Positions 19,421 to 33,865 of a stretch of 64,000 nt of DNA are shown in pieces. How positions within the stretch are numbered: position 1 is the first letter of the stretch; every line of letters begins with the position of its first letter. The notes under the pieces are model-generated. The model had not been told where the DNA came from and ran no database searches. It worked only from the letters and a program-made list of their open reading frames with translations. Source of the stretch: Labyrinthula sp. Ha (lineage: Eukaryota > Sar > Bigyra > Labyrinthulida > Labyrinthulaceae); NCBI GenBank assembly GCA_015227615.1, contig JAALGZ010000047.1:222395-286394 (forward strand), read 5' to 3'. A program made the translations under genes and the position numbers.

Positions 19421-22400
19421 ACTAAAAAAAAATAACAGGTACATGAAGAACATGTGATATTAGAACGACATAAACAGCAAAAAATTATCCAAGGAAATGA
19501 AGGAAGTAAAGCTGGGTAGCTGCAAAGAAGATTCAAGTGAGGTTGTTGACTCACTATTGTCTCAGAAGAACGGAGTTAAGATAAAATGGAGCCGAGGACA
19601 AGGAAGAGGGAGCCGTAGGTGTTGCTACTGGTTCTGCTGACACGGAGGTCAGCGTGGAAGACGTTATACACTCGTTTTTTTTGCCACGGGCAATCAAATG
19701 AGACTAAAGTAAAAGAAAAAATATTTGATAGCACCAAAGTTTTTGTTAGCTCTATCCTCAACCACTTAAAAGAAATATTTCTAAGCACAAATTAGCGGGA
19801 GAAGTAAATCTGATAGTGGTACATAACATATTTTGTAAAAAAGGCTATTAACTTTCAATGAAAAAATAGTGTACACATCAACAATTTCTAGGTATTATGG
19901 TTGCAGCTGGTACTATTAGAAGAAAAGTGAATAATGTCCTGATTATAGTTACCTAGTACACGATCTAGTGGTGCTGGGATATTTTAAGCAATAAAGTGAT
20001 CAATATTTTGAAGTTCTTGCAAAATACAGAAAAAAAATACACAACGAAGCTTCTAAAAAAGAATAGATGTGAATATTTACCCCTCTACCGGAAAAGTTTT
20101 TATACCAATGAGATAACAGGATCTAGTAAGGCAATATTCGTGTTTTTCTTAGAGTCCCAAAATATAAAAACAAGCATCAGAAACCGCGTGTGAAATCAAG
20201 AACCAAGCACTGGGATTCGTTTCAAAGGTAAAAACGGAATACCACATGACTTTGCAAAATTATGTGGTGAGTGTAGTACTTGGGAAATCTCTACCCACGG
20301 ATAAAGAAACCATTAAAACAAGGAGGTTTTGAACTATTATTCATGCTATAAGATGAGAAAAATGCGGGCATTTGGACTGAAAAGTTCAAGCACATATCCC
20401 AAAGATATACCGGTGATTAGCGAAGCAGTTGCTAAAACAAAGAAAAGTTCAATGTTAGCTGACAGAGTTTAAAAGTTTACACGTGTCACCTACGTCACAA
20501 CAGAAACTACGTAATTCGGAGAAGTAGAAGAAATGAAGATAATAGATGACAGCACTATGCATAGTGCTAGAAAACTACTGACATTAGTCATAACAAAACT
20601 GAATAAAATATTTGAAACTATATTTGAAATGTTCTAAGATAGAGCATTTATGGACATAACATAGTCAAGATCCATCGTATACAGTTAATATAAGACGAAT
20701 AAGATATCTAAATAATCGAAGAGTCGTAATACCATAATAATATTGATGTAGGGTAGAAGAAGGAAAGAATTTAGCTGTTATCATAGTTTTAACTTATGAT
20801 GAGATTGAATTTTAATAAGACGATCTTAACAGGGGTGTGCAGAGTTATGTAGTGTACTGATACTTACGAGGTTTACCTTGAAAGTTTAAACAGAAAGATT
20901 TAAATAATTAAAGGAAGTAGAAAAATTAAAAAAAAATGCGTCAGTTGCACTGCTGAAGACAAAATGATAAATAATTGAAAAAAACATGTATAGAATCATG
21001 CAGTATACTAATCAAAATGGGCACTTTCCGAGGGTCAAGAACAAGGTTAAATGAGTTCGTGATGCTATATTTAATGAATTTATTAGGACTTAACAGTCAA
21101 CTAATGGATATGACAGCTGTAGAATTGTAAGAGGGAATATTCAGTTCTATAGAATATTAAATTGTCAATAAATATCCAGCTCAAAATTAAGGTAAAATTT
21201 GCTTAAATACATGTATATTATTTTTATTTACTATGGACAAAGTTAATTCACGATTTTCACAGGGATATGAAGTACCTATTATGTCTCACTTAGAAGAAAA
21301 AAACTATATTTTATATTAGTTTTTCTGTAAAAATTTCCCCGTATTGAAGTCCGAATAGTAGAAAAACTCTATTGAGGCTGTACCAACCCCACAAAACCTG
21401 TAAATATAATACTGCAGTACAGTCTCGGTGAACAAAAGACTTAAATTTTCAATGTATAAAACGTAGAGAGGAAGAATAAAGTCTGTTCAGTTAATATCAT
21501 GTTATGAAATGAGACCTTATTGAAGATGTCACTAAGAATGTTGTACTGGTATAAGCAAGTGTAGAAGATCGAAAAGAGGTAGTTTAACAATATTTACAGT
21601 ATTTGTAATTACATAGTATTTGGGATTCCATAAGCATAAGAAATGAATGTATATAAACTAAATCTAACACCAGAGAGAGAGTAATGGCTTTGTTAAGATA
21701 GCCTACGGAAGAACTTACTATTCTCACCACATGTCTAATAGACATAAAGCCTTGAACGCTTTATCAGACTGTGGTCATATTAAGACAGTTGTGTAATCTT
21801 AGCGACAAATATGGATAATAATTTAGATATAAATCTAAATTTAGGAAATAAAGGTATCTCATAGTTTGGCTGGGCTATTGGTGTCAAAGATGTGGCACAC
21901 GTGATTGGAGTTGTTGATGAATCTGATTATCAAGAGAAGATGGTATCATATGAGAATGTACTGGGTTGATAAAGTAAAGTTGAATGAGCTCAAAACTTGT
22001 TCCATATTTTTAATATACCAAGGTTGTTGCCTTATCAAGCCTCTCGTCAAAAACAGTAGAGGTATTACGAATAGCAAAATACACAGCCATTTCTACGAAA
22101 TCTGTCATATTTAAGGTTCGGGTAATCTTGAGAAATCGGTATTAGAAAAGCATCTAAAACTGAAGATGATATAAAATATCACATTGAATAACTTATCTTA
22201 AAATTTAATACTTGGTGCTAACTTTAATTTTTATGATATTAGTATGTCGTAACCAAAATAACCCAATCCATATACTAGCATGAAGAGAGCATAACAGGGG
22301 AAAATACACTTTTCTCTAGTTATCGCTTTTCTTGACAATATAATATATTTTTTTTGTTTCGGATAGTATTTCTTATATTTTAATATTCTCTAAAACTTTG

Positions 22401-25400
22401 GTTCACGGGTTTGATATTTGCATGAATGAATAATAACATATGCTGTTGTGAGGTGGCAAAACATTTAGAGTAATGACAATTAAATTATGCAATCCTACTA
22501 GGAAAAAATATGTAGATATTAACTGTTAGAAATATAATAAATATCCACGAGAATCAGGGAATAATTTCAAAGATACATTCTGGCCGACTGATACTGTCAT
22601 ATATTAGCCCTGTGCCACATAAGAAAAAAACGGAATCCATGATAAAATAAAAAATATTTTGAATTAAATAATAAAGGTGGCTACATAGCTGTAAAATACT
22701 TTAGAACTGACATTATTTACTAGAATATCTTCTGTAGCATAGGTGTCACATATGAATAATGACTAATCTGGTACCTATATTCGTGTTCAATTCAAGATTT
22801 TCCACTTAATTTACCTCGTTGTACCAACCGGATCTGCGTACAATTGTCTTGTCACAGAAAAAACAGAACGTATCATTACAATAGGAATTCCAAATATTAT
22901 CCCTTAGCCGAAGTCTAACTAATTTAGTTTTATTGTAATGTGTGAAAACAACTGGTGGAACGTGGTATTATCTTTGGGAGGTTTCAATAATATTCTGAAT
23001 AACACATAAATGCAATCCCTATTTGGTACCCAATACTAGAAAAATTCATTAGATGTATCAATTTTTCAGTAGCTTTAATAACCAATTCATTAGATACTGC
23101 AATAGAATATTACTCAAAGGTTTTAAGAAGTATTTGGTTTCGACCTAATGTTTAGAAATAGATGCTACAATGCAATATCGGCTTTTTATTGTTAGATGAT
23201 AGAATAAACAGTAACTGTGAGCTACCCTCATTTCAAGAATAATGCACTTAGATATCCTGATGCCGCATCCGTAGATTAAAAAAACTTTAGTAATTCTAAA
23301 TTTTGTAGAAGAGTGGTTCAAGAGCCTGTGAGGATAGAAACCAAAAAAATGAAATTGACCCTGTATACTTTAATTGCCGGATGTTATCAGCTCGCATTAC
23401 AAAGAAATTAATAAACATTTCGGTAATTTTATATAAAAATAGAGATTATGTTTAGACCATAACCTGTGATTAAATTGAAAAAAATCTTACCTTGGAACAG
23501 TATTTATCAGTGGTACTACCGAAGAAGAAAGGCGTTATAGGAAACATAGTAGTGTTCAGCAGGGAAGATAGCAGTAAGAAAAACCTTTTATTGGAATATA
23601 GCTATGTCATGTTAAATTGATGGTTGAAATATTTATTTTAGGCACCCGATCTATATCTGATGAAGATAAGAAAATTGTACGAGGGGTGCTGCTAAGGAGA
23701 TGAGGATTTTAATCTGGACAGCTGTACATTCTGTAAATAGCATATCAAAACTATCTTCTAGGCGAATAATCAATTAAACGATAAATATCCCATTGAGAAG
23801 GTGACTTTTGTCATGGCAACTAAACCAGATATATTGAGATAGCTCATGCGGGGATATGTCACAATTTCTTATTCCCCAAAATTACCAAATTCAAGTAACT
23901 TTTCCTCGTACCAACTCATACATCGGCAATATAACCTGGAACAGAGCAAGTCAAGACCAAGGTAATTTCATAATACTTCTTAACTACAAAAAAAATCAGT
24001 ATAGTTGCTTAGAGCTGTTGATATTAATTTTCTAATTTATCTTGTTCAATTTCCACCGTTTCGATGCTAATTATTTCATGTTGTAGACACATATATGCGA
24101 AGAAATTGAATAGGTCGATAAATACAAAAAGTTGTAGACAATAATAGTAATGAAGAAAATTTTCATGACACATAGTCCTTTCTCGTTGCATAACAGTATT
24201 TTATGCCTTTACGAGGAGTGTGCATTATCGTTAATCAGATATAATATTCTTTATTATTGGATTAAAAACACTGATATCTTTCTAGCTAATCATTAACATA
24301 CTCATAGACACAGTTGGATATATAAGATTGTATTATTTTAAAATGAATTTTATAATTAGGTATGATGCCATATAAACTAGATGAAATTTACACCATAAGA
24401 TTTTATTGCAGAGTCATATAAATATTACTTGAGAATTAGAGCGATGTACCATATTGAGGCAATCAAGAAAGAAAGCCTACCCGTTTCATAAAGCTATTGA
24501 CACTTGATATATTGAAAATGGATCAGGAGTTTGCTGCATGGATCAAGAACCATATAGGTTAATTTGAAATTACACGAATGATACATTTACTTTTAATTTC
24601 AAAGAATTAATAGAAAATTCCGGTATAATTAATGCATACCTTACAATGGTATAATATTCAGGTACTTATAAACTCTAAGAAAGTCCCTTTTAATTGCTAA
24701 GGAAATTTAATACACACTGACACCCAGCTTTTCACACAAAATTAGAAGAAATGTGCAGTTAAGAAAATGAAACTGAGTTGATACCGATGTGAAAAGATAA
24801 GGTATAACAAAAGAAAACACATGCAGAAGAGATTAATATTGTGATACCATAGGTGTCACATAAAGTTTGTTTCACTTTCTTAATTGTAAAAGAAGATTAT
24901 TTTATTTTAATATATAAAAATATCGCGAAGAGCTTAGAATAAAGTATATTGGAATGTACCCGGTGTATTATATTTTGGTGTAATAATTATCAGGAAATTA
25001 CTATCATCCTGCTCCTATTGCATAAGTATTTCATATATAGCAGAGTACCTTAGATATGTTTTCGTGTAATATATATATTTTGCTAACAAACTGCTGAATA
25101 TCGGGAAATAGTTAGGTTCCAGGTTTTCCTTAAACAGAACCAAAAGAATATATCCATGTCATATCAGCCATTTTAGCAGATTTTGCAGCTAACTTTCAAT
25201 AAGAAACCGAATATTGAGCTCTTGATACGGGTATTAGATAGATTATACTACCTATTAGAGATCCCAAGGAAGATTTGCACTAGCGACATGTCACAGGGGT
25301 AATTTTCAAATTAGGAGTTATTCATTTTGAGCAACGGAAATCAAGTTTACTAATAAGAATTTGTAATGAATAGAGGCAGATAAATAGAAAAAGTGAGGAT

Positions 25401-25596
25401 ATCTTAAAGAAGAGGTGCCTGACATTTAGGATAAACTTTTATATTTAATCCTGTCTGCAACGAAATTAATGATCCCATGTGCTAATGAAATTAGAAAATG
25501 TTGCAGTCAATATCTGGTAAGTTATCCTAAAATTAAAACGTACTATCTAAGTACTATTTCTTCAATCTAGAGTTATAGAGAGAACTTACTTAAAAA

Positions 25597-25598
25597 GC

Positions 25599-25644
<46 letters not shown>

Positions 25645-25656
25645 AGAAAGAGAGAG
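25597..25656 (+). repeat. TA/GA microsatellite
   Basis: A run of TA dinucleotides passes directly into about 20 GA-type repeats with a few AAAG interruptions. A simple-sequence repeat with no gene attached. Confidence 0.85.
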
Positions 25657-28600
25657 ACTTATCTTACTCTCTGGTTACTTATCGAAAAATGGGAATATAA
25701 TTCTTATACATAGAAATCACCACCAGTTTTACGAGTTCTCAATAATATTTCAAATATATATTTATAACGCAAAATAATAACGAAGAAGTAGATTTAGCGT
25801 TGGAAGATTAGAAAGATAAAGAATAAAATTATCTTGGTGGTTCTGCTGACTCTTTGATACAATGATAATAAGATTTTGTCACTCTTGTAAGCTAAGAAAA
25901 TACACAGAGAGCAAATTATGTTGATGCTGAAGTATCTGGTAACATTATATATCTTTGACCCCGTGTAACATAATATCTACGAGTTTCAAGTTCCATCTGA
26001 TACTTAAGACGGCTTATAGAAGCAAAAAACTCTTCTGGAACCATCGATCGAGTTTATATATCTAGGGCACTTCGAAAAATTACATGTACAATAAAAAGTT
26101 TAAAATCCATGAAACTCTCTGATGTTAAATATGGCTCATTATCGGCAGAATACTCGAGAAAGAAACATATTAAACTATGATGTTTCATATACCGCTAAAT
26201 TAGGCAGCTTGATACAAGTTATAAGAATAATTATAATAAAACCAGATCACCAAGATTTTACATGTCAAAAATGTATTTTGGTATAAAATACATAATAAAT
26301 GTCATAGAAAAGAAGTCAGAAAATTTTTAATGCTCAAGGAGATAGAAAGAACTGTTATTCTTAGAATCGGGTATAACAGTACGTTGTTTAATTAAGGATG
26401 AACATAAAATATGCAAAGAGATTTACGAGGTTGTTAAAACAAGTGAAACGTGTTATAATTGAATTATCAGCCAATTGAATACTAACTAAGAGCATGGAAA
26501 TAATCTGGGTCTTAGAATAAGCGATGTCAATGTTTTGTTAAATGGTCAAGATTTATTTTTTGTCAATTTTATGCAGGTATGAGGTAAGTTTCGATATCAT
26601 TTTTGAATTTTTAGGCTAATTCTGTTATATTTGGGTGTTAATTAATAGACCTAAGAAACATACTATCCGTCTCAATTCTCTTCTATAGTTTCACTGTCGG
26701 ACCTTATTCTCTTTCTTGTCACATGACATCATCATATCAACATCATCTATTTCAACTTGTTCTAAGTTAATACTTACATGTCAAGAAGGAAATAGTTCAT
26801 TTCAGAATGCCTGTTTTAATTGAAATCATTAAGTTCTTAACAAGAACTTTACTCTAATTTTGGCCATAACTTTACTAAGAACGAAAGCAATTTAATATAA
26901 GTTACTGACTTCACTGGGAATACAGACTGTGGTTAGTTATACAAGATTGAGGTTTTACCGTACAATTACCACAAAACCTTGTGTAATTATTACTGATATA
27001 AGAGTGCAGGCACTAAATAATAATAAAAATCATATATATCAGCAACCAATTACATTTTTGAAATATTTTATTTATTTTTATACAATTACCTATTAATTAT
27101 TCTATTTTAGTCTTATCCATCTATGAAAATAATAACAAAATGTAAAGAGACTTCAAATTTGCACTTCTATTATGTAATCAAATTATAATTTAGCTTGGTT
27201 CTGTTGCAGACAAATCAACAGCTTTGAAGTGGTAAGCTCTATTGTAAAATAATGATCAACTTGAAAACTGTAACCTAAAAGTAGTAATTGAGAAAATATA
27301 TGCTTTATTGGCGATAAGCTAGTATATGTATATAATAATTATCATTAGCATTAGATTTATATTTTTCCATTTACCTATTTCAAGTATTCATTTGCGAAAG
27401 CTTTGTTCTTAGATTCATAATTTATTGTTTTATTTTTTATGTTTTTTAAATATGATTCAATCTAATTTATTTATCTGGTTTGACCCATTTGATCCCAACT
27501 CAAAATAAAATGATTGTATTGAATAGACCTTTCTTGAGGGCAAATTTTAAGTATAGAGTGACTATTTCATTATAGGAATAATGATCAGCTAAGATATTAA
27601 GTATTCTGTACTAAAAAATAGTGTTAAATCTTTTTTTTCGGGTAATATTATTATTTTTAAGTCATATAAGTGTGGGAAAGGGTTCTTTCTTATTTCATAT
27701 TTTTCGAATGATGATAAAACCATAAATATACCTCTCTATCATATGCGATATGTATCAGGAACTAGAGTATATCGGCATCAATGTGTTTCTACTACAATTA
27801 CTTAAGTTTTATAAAAATTGAATAACGACTATTATTATAAAATTTTAACCTTTGGAAAACGAAAATTTCTAATTTATCCAAAAAATGATATTTTTTATTT
27901 CAACCAGTGATGAATCTTTGGAACAATAAAAATATTCAACTTATTTGAATATTAAATTCTTACTCGATGTTGTACAATTTTTAAACCAAGTCTATTTGCT
28001 TTCACAATAAAGATACCAATTTTAATTCACAATAGAGTTTTATAGTACAGTTTAGCATATTATAAGGCCCCAATTGAATTAACAGAAAATGAATTTTGGT
28101 GGTTAATGGATAGTAATCGATTAAGCTATTCTACAACGAATTTATGCTTTTGTGGAGTTATGGATGGGAAAATATATATTTGAAATTTGATTTGTTACTC
28201 TTACAACTGTCACTTGCGTAAAAAATTAAAGCTTTTCCTATAAGAATTATCTTATTTGAAAATTTTAGCACAATGCTAAACGTATGGAAATTATTTTTTG
28301 TGAAATAAAAATATCTGAGCCATAGTTTCGATCATGATTTTCTTTGTATTTAGAAATATTTATTATAGGCAAATGCTAGAAACTTTTGATTTAAATCGTT
28401 AGTCTCTTATCAATAAGTTTTTTAGTAATCACATATCATGAAAATTAGCTAAACATTCGTTCAATATTGTATATTTTCATTAATATAATATATAGTTCTG
28501 TTCTATGTTTAATTATAAGCCCTTATATCATGCCAGAGTCTGTGCTTTAAACAATTTGGAAATATATTTGATATTTATATGTATTAATAAAATTGTGAGC

Positions 28601-31600
28601 TAGAATCATTACAACTCTTAGAAATGTGATCAAAATTTTCTAGTTATTGGAATTTTCTTTGTAACTTATTGTACATCCATATGTATTTATGCAGGATTCT
28701 AATTTAATTCAAGATTTTTAATTGATTTGAAAATATGAATAACTTAAGAGGTAATCTTCCTGATACGAACCAAAATTTAGTTTAATTAAATTAATATGTT
28801 TAAATCGATGAGTAACTCCTTTTAATCAAGAATATATGCTCTTAATATCTATATATAATTTCCTTTTTACTATATTCTGTGTTCATTCTATATTTAAGAA
28901 ATTTGATATATTTTCTACGGTGTATTCTGGACATTAAATCATAAAACGATAATATCCACATCTGTCTTATTTTACTCTATATTCATTTTACCAACTATTT
29001 AGCTACTTGAAACAGGGTTTAATCTATCTTAAAAGGTGTATTTATTTTTTCTGTCTACACTTACCAGTTCTAACTCTTAATATTCTGTACAATATCTCAT
29101 TTGCCAAAATAGTATTATAAACTAACAGAAAGCTTTTCAATTTACTAACTTAAACAATAATTATATTCTTCATTGATCACGGATATAATGTTTGCTTTAT
29201 GCAGTATATATATCTACGAACAGTTCAAGAAAAAACATTATTATAATTCCTAATGGTTATATTTGCAATGTCGAATTATGTTGGAAGTTATCATTTGTAA
29301 AATCACTTATCTTTTCTTAAAAAAATAGAAATTTCAAGTCTTTTGATTTACATATACTTTATCATCTACCCAAACTTGACGAAATTTAGGTGAAATATTC
29401 TGCAAATTAGATAAACTTTTTGGTTAAATGGTTTTCTTTTAGATTAAAACAAATGAATATAATGGAATTCAAGACTATTATTCTGCGGTAAAATAAATTT
29501 AAGTGAGGTATTCGCCCCTTAAAAGATTGTAAATAAATTAAGATTTAGATTGATTAAAAAAGCAATAGTCATTGGTAGTAAATATAAAAATGTTTAATTC
29601 AACACCGAAGTAACTTTAATGTTTTTCTTAATATAGACTACGATTTTCTGAGTTTTCATTTCTTTTTGCCCTTTGTTTTATCTATTTTTTATCATCTGTC
29701 AGTCTTCTTTTAAATTATCAGAACCTTCCATTTTTTTCTTGTTACTGCAACTTTGCAAAAAATTCTCGATATCAGTGAAGGTAAAAAATCTTTACTTGAA
29801 AGCAAAATTTACTTTAACTAGACAAATATTTTATGATTTTATTAAACATCTCTAGCCGCAAATATTTCTATCAAACATATGAAATAATGTCTTCCATAGC
29901 GCAAACAAAGTTCATAAGAAAGTTTCCGAGTAAATAAAGATGTAAGATATTTTCTATTTCAGTCTATTTAAACCAAGATCTCTTATATATACCTATCATA
30001 GGAAAAACTATTATTCATTTTTAGATAGATTTAAAGTGTGTTTCATTTTATCCATAAATATTATCGAATACCCTTCACATATTCTTATTTAGTATATGTA
30101 TATTATAGATATAGTTCTTTAGAACTTTTGGATATAAAAGAAGATATCTGGTTCACCGCAAGTTTTATCTTAAGGTATTTCATACCACAGAAAGTACACT
30201 ATTCATAGTTTTCTCAGCTAGAGTTATTCAAAAGATAAAGACAATTCAATAGAAACTCAATAATAGAAACAATTACCAATATTCTTATTCATAAGGGAAT
30301 TAAAATCAAAGAGCTTCCAAATAAGATAAATGTTGTTTGACTCTTTATTTGACGAGGAAAATTAGATTAATGACCTAGCTAAATAAATCAGGGCTAAGAC
30401 ACCTTGCATGCTTAACTGCCTGGGTTGATCAATTGGAATTTTGCATTCTAGGCTAACTGATTAGCTAGACAATACTAAATGTAACTGGTGAGCCAATTGT
30501 CGATTTCCTATGTACAATTAATAGCAACTTTCTTAACTTTTATATTCATGTATTTATTATCTATTCATTATCCAAGAAAGAAAGGATGTGCCCTATTTTC
30601 GTCTTATTGCTATATTGCCCATTTCATTTATTTTAGTGATCATGATATCAATAGACACAAAACAAGACCTAGTAGCTATTTACTAGGTCACTTCTATGCC
30701 CATATGGCCATTTCAGGAAGCTCAATATATTGATCTTTTAAAACTGTGATGCATTGAATCACACCTGATACTATGATTTTCCTGAATCCTCTTCTGTATC
30801 CTTTAATATAACCTTATTATGGCCCATGAAAGTCATAAATATGACTTCTAATACTTCAAACAAATAAGTATAAAAACTTTTCTGTCTGTGAGAGAATGTA
30901 CCGTATCATTATCATATTATGTATAGTTTTCCTTGTAACTCTATACACCTTTACCTAAGTGATAACTAAATGCTCTAATTAGACACTAGTAAAGCTTACT
31001 GAAAGTACTAATATTGCTATTTATCGGTATTTTTCCAAGAAATGATATCCCTTAGTAATGTCGTTTAATAATGATTATGTAGAAATGCAGAATTAGAACG
31101 TTAATGTTACTAAGACTATGACGAGTCAGTATAATATGGATAGCACGGGATATTTCTACATTTTAATGAATAGTATGATATTCCTGAATATAACTCTAAA
31201 ATTATATAACTAACGTCTTTTAAATCATAGCGTTTGTTGAATTATCAAAATTTTATAGTTCTTTGTTCCTTGTACTTATGCCTTAATAAATAGGTAATAT
31301 AAATAAAAGTTAGGTCAACTATGTGGCAGTGTAATGTTGTTATGTAACTGTAAAAACTCTGAACAGTCATTAAGGGGAGAGTCGTGCACCCGACAACTCA
31401 GTGCCTTACTCCATGATCTTTGCAACCAACGTAGGATTATTTCTGAAGTAATATATTGAAATGAAGAGGACAAAAATAATTCAAGAATCATATCCCATAT
31501 GAGATATCCTATAAGGGTTCTCAATTTTTCATTGCTCGCTAACACACATTTTTTTCTTATATAGACTAGATCAACTACAGAAATTTTATTGACCAAAGAA

Positions 31601-32643
31601 TTGACAATATAAAGTAAATCAACCGAGCTTCAAATATAGAATCAGAAGACATGTACTTTCATCAGAGAAATACAATGATTTCGCTTTGTTCCTGTCAATT
31701 CTAAGTAATTTAAAGCAATATTTTGGTAGCTTAGTTTCTCCTAGTAGTGTGTTCCAACAAGAAAAATTAAATATATATTACTCGATCCAAATTAAACTGC
31801 TTTTTTTTTACGGCCACGATACACATATAATAACGTAGAACCATCTGAAACCACCAATACTAATACTTTCCTTGTCTAAATATTTCACTTATTTGATAGC
31901 CAAAAATTTAGAATTTACTATTATTGTCATTGCTACTTTCACCTAATGATAGAATTAAGAGGAATAATAACATTATAGCATATGTCTTGATTAAATGCCG
32001 CCCCCCACCCTTGTTAGGAATAAAGGTCCTATAGGAAACTACCCTGTTAATGATACTGATTACCAATGCCACTCAGGATTGAATTACGTAGATGATAATA
32101 TATGAATTGACCCAAAAATCTTTTTAAGAGAGCGATATTATTATTCAAAGTATGATTTTATAGTGTTTGAATGATTAAATAATATTTGAAGGGTCTAGTA
32201 GCCCTAAGCACTCTTGCTCCAAATTTAGATCCTATTTAGCTAACTGAATTACACCCCAGAAAACAAATTTATTACAGTACTAGCTCTAAATCTTTGGGTA
32301 GTTCACATAGAATGCACTAACTCATGAAAACCTGGTACACTAGATATATCAATGCAACTCTATCACTAGACTCAGTTTTGTTAGAACTCAAAACCGACAT
32401 GCCAACATCAACACCAATAATAATGTGTTGCTGCATTGATAGACATTGCAAATCAAACTTCTTGACAAAATTTTATATAAATGAGACTGCTTTGCATTCT
32501 TTTCGAATTATCGCTTTCTTGAACTAGACAAAAGAAACGATATAAGCACTGCGTTGAATCCCTTGGGCATAAATCCTAAAAGGCAGCTTACGCAAAAGTT
32601 ATTGATAATATTTTACATAATCGGAAAGCGTCTACAATACGAA

Positions 32644-33312
32644 CTATTTTTCACAGTCGCCAAGATCAAAGTTACATGCAGCAACGTTGCACGTCAAGTC
32701 GCAGAACCCATCTCCTAGGTACTCCATTGGACAATAAGTATTGATGCAATCTACTGGAAAACCAACACAATCTCCCCCATCTGTCTCACACTCATCGTTG
32801 TAACAAGTGTCATCGCAAAACCCATCGCCAACATGATCTAAATCACATCTTTTAGCCTCACACGCAACCGGGTCTCTTAAATCGTACTCCGTTGCATTGT
32901 CATTACAAGCACCACTATCAAACAAACATATTTCAGTATTACAATCTGGGTCACAGATCCGATCTTTTATATATTTAGAATTACATCCAGTCTTCTCGCA
33001 CTCTTGATATTTACAATCACCTAAATCAAACCCGCATTCTTCAATGTTACAAGGCTCATAGCAATACCCATCACCCAGACTAAATTAAAAAGAAAATGCA
33101 GTTTACGTAGCGGTGTCACATTTCTGATCGAAGCAAGCGAGAGGATCTGGAACTTTGTCACAATCCCCAGCATCAAAATTACACTCTTCGCTAAAGCATG
33201 GAATATCACAAGCCTTATCACCTGTCCAAAAGACAGGACAGGTTTCAGAACATAGTTCAACTTCTTGCGCAGCTGCGAAGGATATTGACATAGCAGTCAA
33301 AACGCACTTCAT
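32644..33312 (-). CDS. Secreted LNR protein, pair C
   Basis: Two exons (33107-33312 and 32644-33079) with a 27-nt phase-2 intron at 33080-33106 (donor GTAAAC, acceptor ATTTAG). Spliced length is 642 nt, 213 residues, identical to A and B. I take ATG at 33312 as the start (MKCVLTAMSISFAAAQ, a good signal peptide); an upstream in-frame TTG is ignored. Five LNR modules follow; module 2 begins LGDGYCYEPC and the last ends CNVAACNFDLGDCEK. In module 1 the tryptophan position is FWTGDKAC. Closest relative is LNR B. The frame is fully open after splicing. Divergent from metzincin C. Confidence 0.87.
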
Positions 33313-33865
33313 TCTTAACTCTAATATGAATAAGGGCAAATGATTTTTTTTTAAAGCTCAACTTATAGAGATATCTTTGATAATACAAAAAGCTCCATGA
33401 AATCTGTCCTGTCCTCGTAGCTTTCTTCAGGTCCGGGAATTCAAGCTCATGAACCGCGAGTTTGCTTATTACATAATTAATACAGGGAAACTTTGTGTAC
33501 ATTACCAGGTGTTTATAGAACATTTCTCTAAGAAATCTTTACTTTGGAAAGCCCGAAATATTATCTCAGTGGGACGAGAAAGACGATTTAATGAAGTGTT
33601 CTTTATATTGTTGCACCTTTTCCCACGCTTTGGTTTAAGTGTTTCTTACGAGAAGAGAGCTTGAAAGCATCAAACCAAGTAGAGGCGGTTAGATACTAGC
33701 GCTCAGTATGGAGTGAGCTGAGCCAACTGTAAGTGTAAATACAAGAATAAGAGTGAAACTGAAACTGACATATCTATGGAAGTGATCTTCTATGAATTTT
33801 CTAGCCAGATATAGGTGGTATGCAGATAACATATAAAAAACGAAAAGCTGAAAAACAAATATCAC
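33313..33865. promoter_or_regulatory. Bidirectional promoter region, pair C
   Basis: A 553-bp spacer. CTCATGAACCGCGAG at 33446-33460 is an imperfect counterpart of the pair B palindrome, 134 bp upstream of the LNR start. Common flanking words include CAGG upstream and TTAATACAG downstream. The rest is unrelated by eye. Confidence 0.4.

Larger units (their letters stand above)
17729..32643. other. 15-kb gene-poor interval between pairs B and C
   Basis: No gene supported. About 18-26.5 kb is purine-rich on the plus strand; about 26.6-30.6 kb is very AT-rich and T-rich. Open frames are all under about 95 codons with no family motif. It contains a 63-bp tandem duplication (19294-19420), a GA/TA microsatellite (about 25597-25656) and an 18-bp palindrome (20551-20568). 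Decayed transposons are plausible, but I could not name one. I found no relic of an LNR or metzincin gene. Confidence 0.45.

Noticed and set aside
30488-31596. Open frames of 81 (+) and 93 (-) codons
   Set aside because: No domain, biased composition, and such lengths are expected by chance in 64 kb of AT-rich DNA.
32083-32103. A YVDD-like reverse-transcriptase word near 32.08 kb
   Set aside because: No surrounding reverse-transcriptase similarity in the same frame; likely chance.
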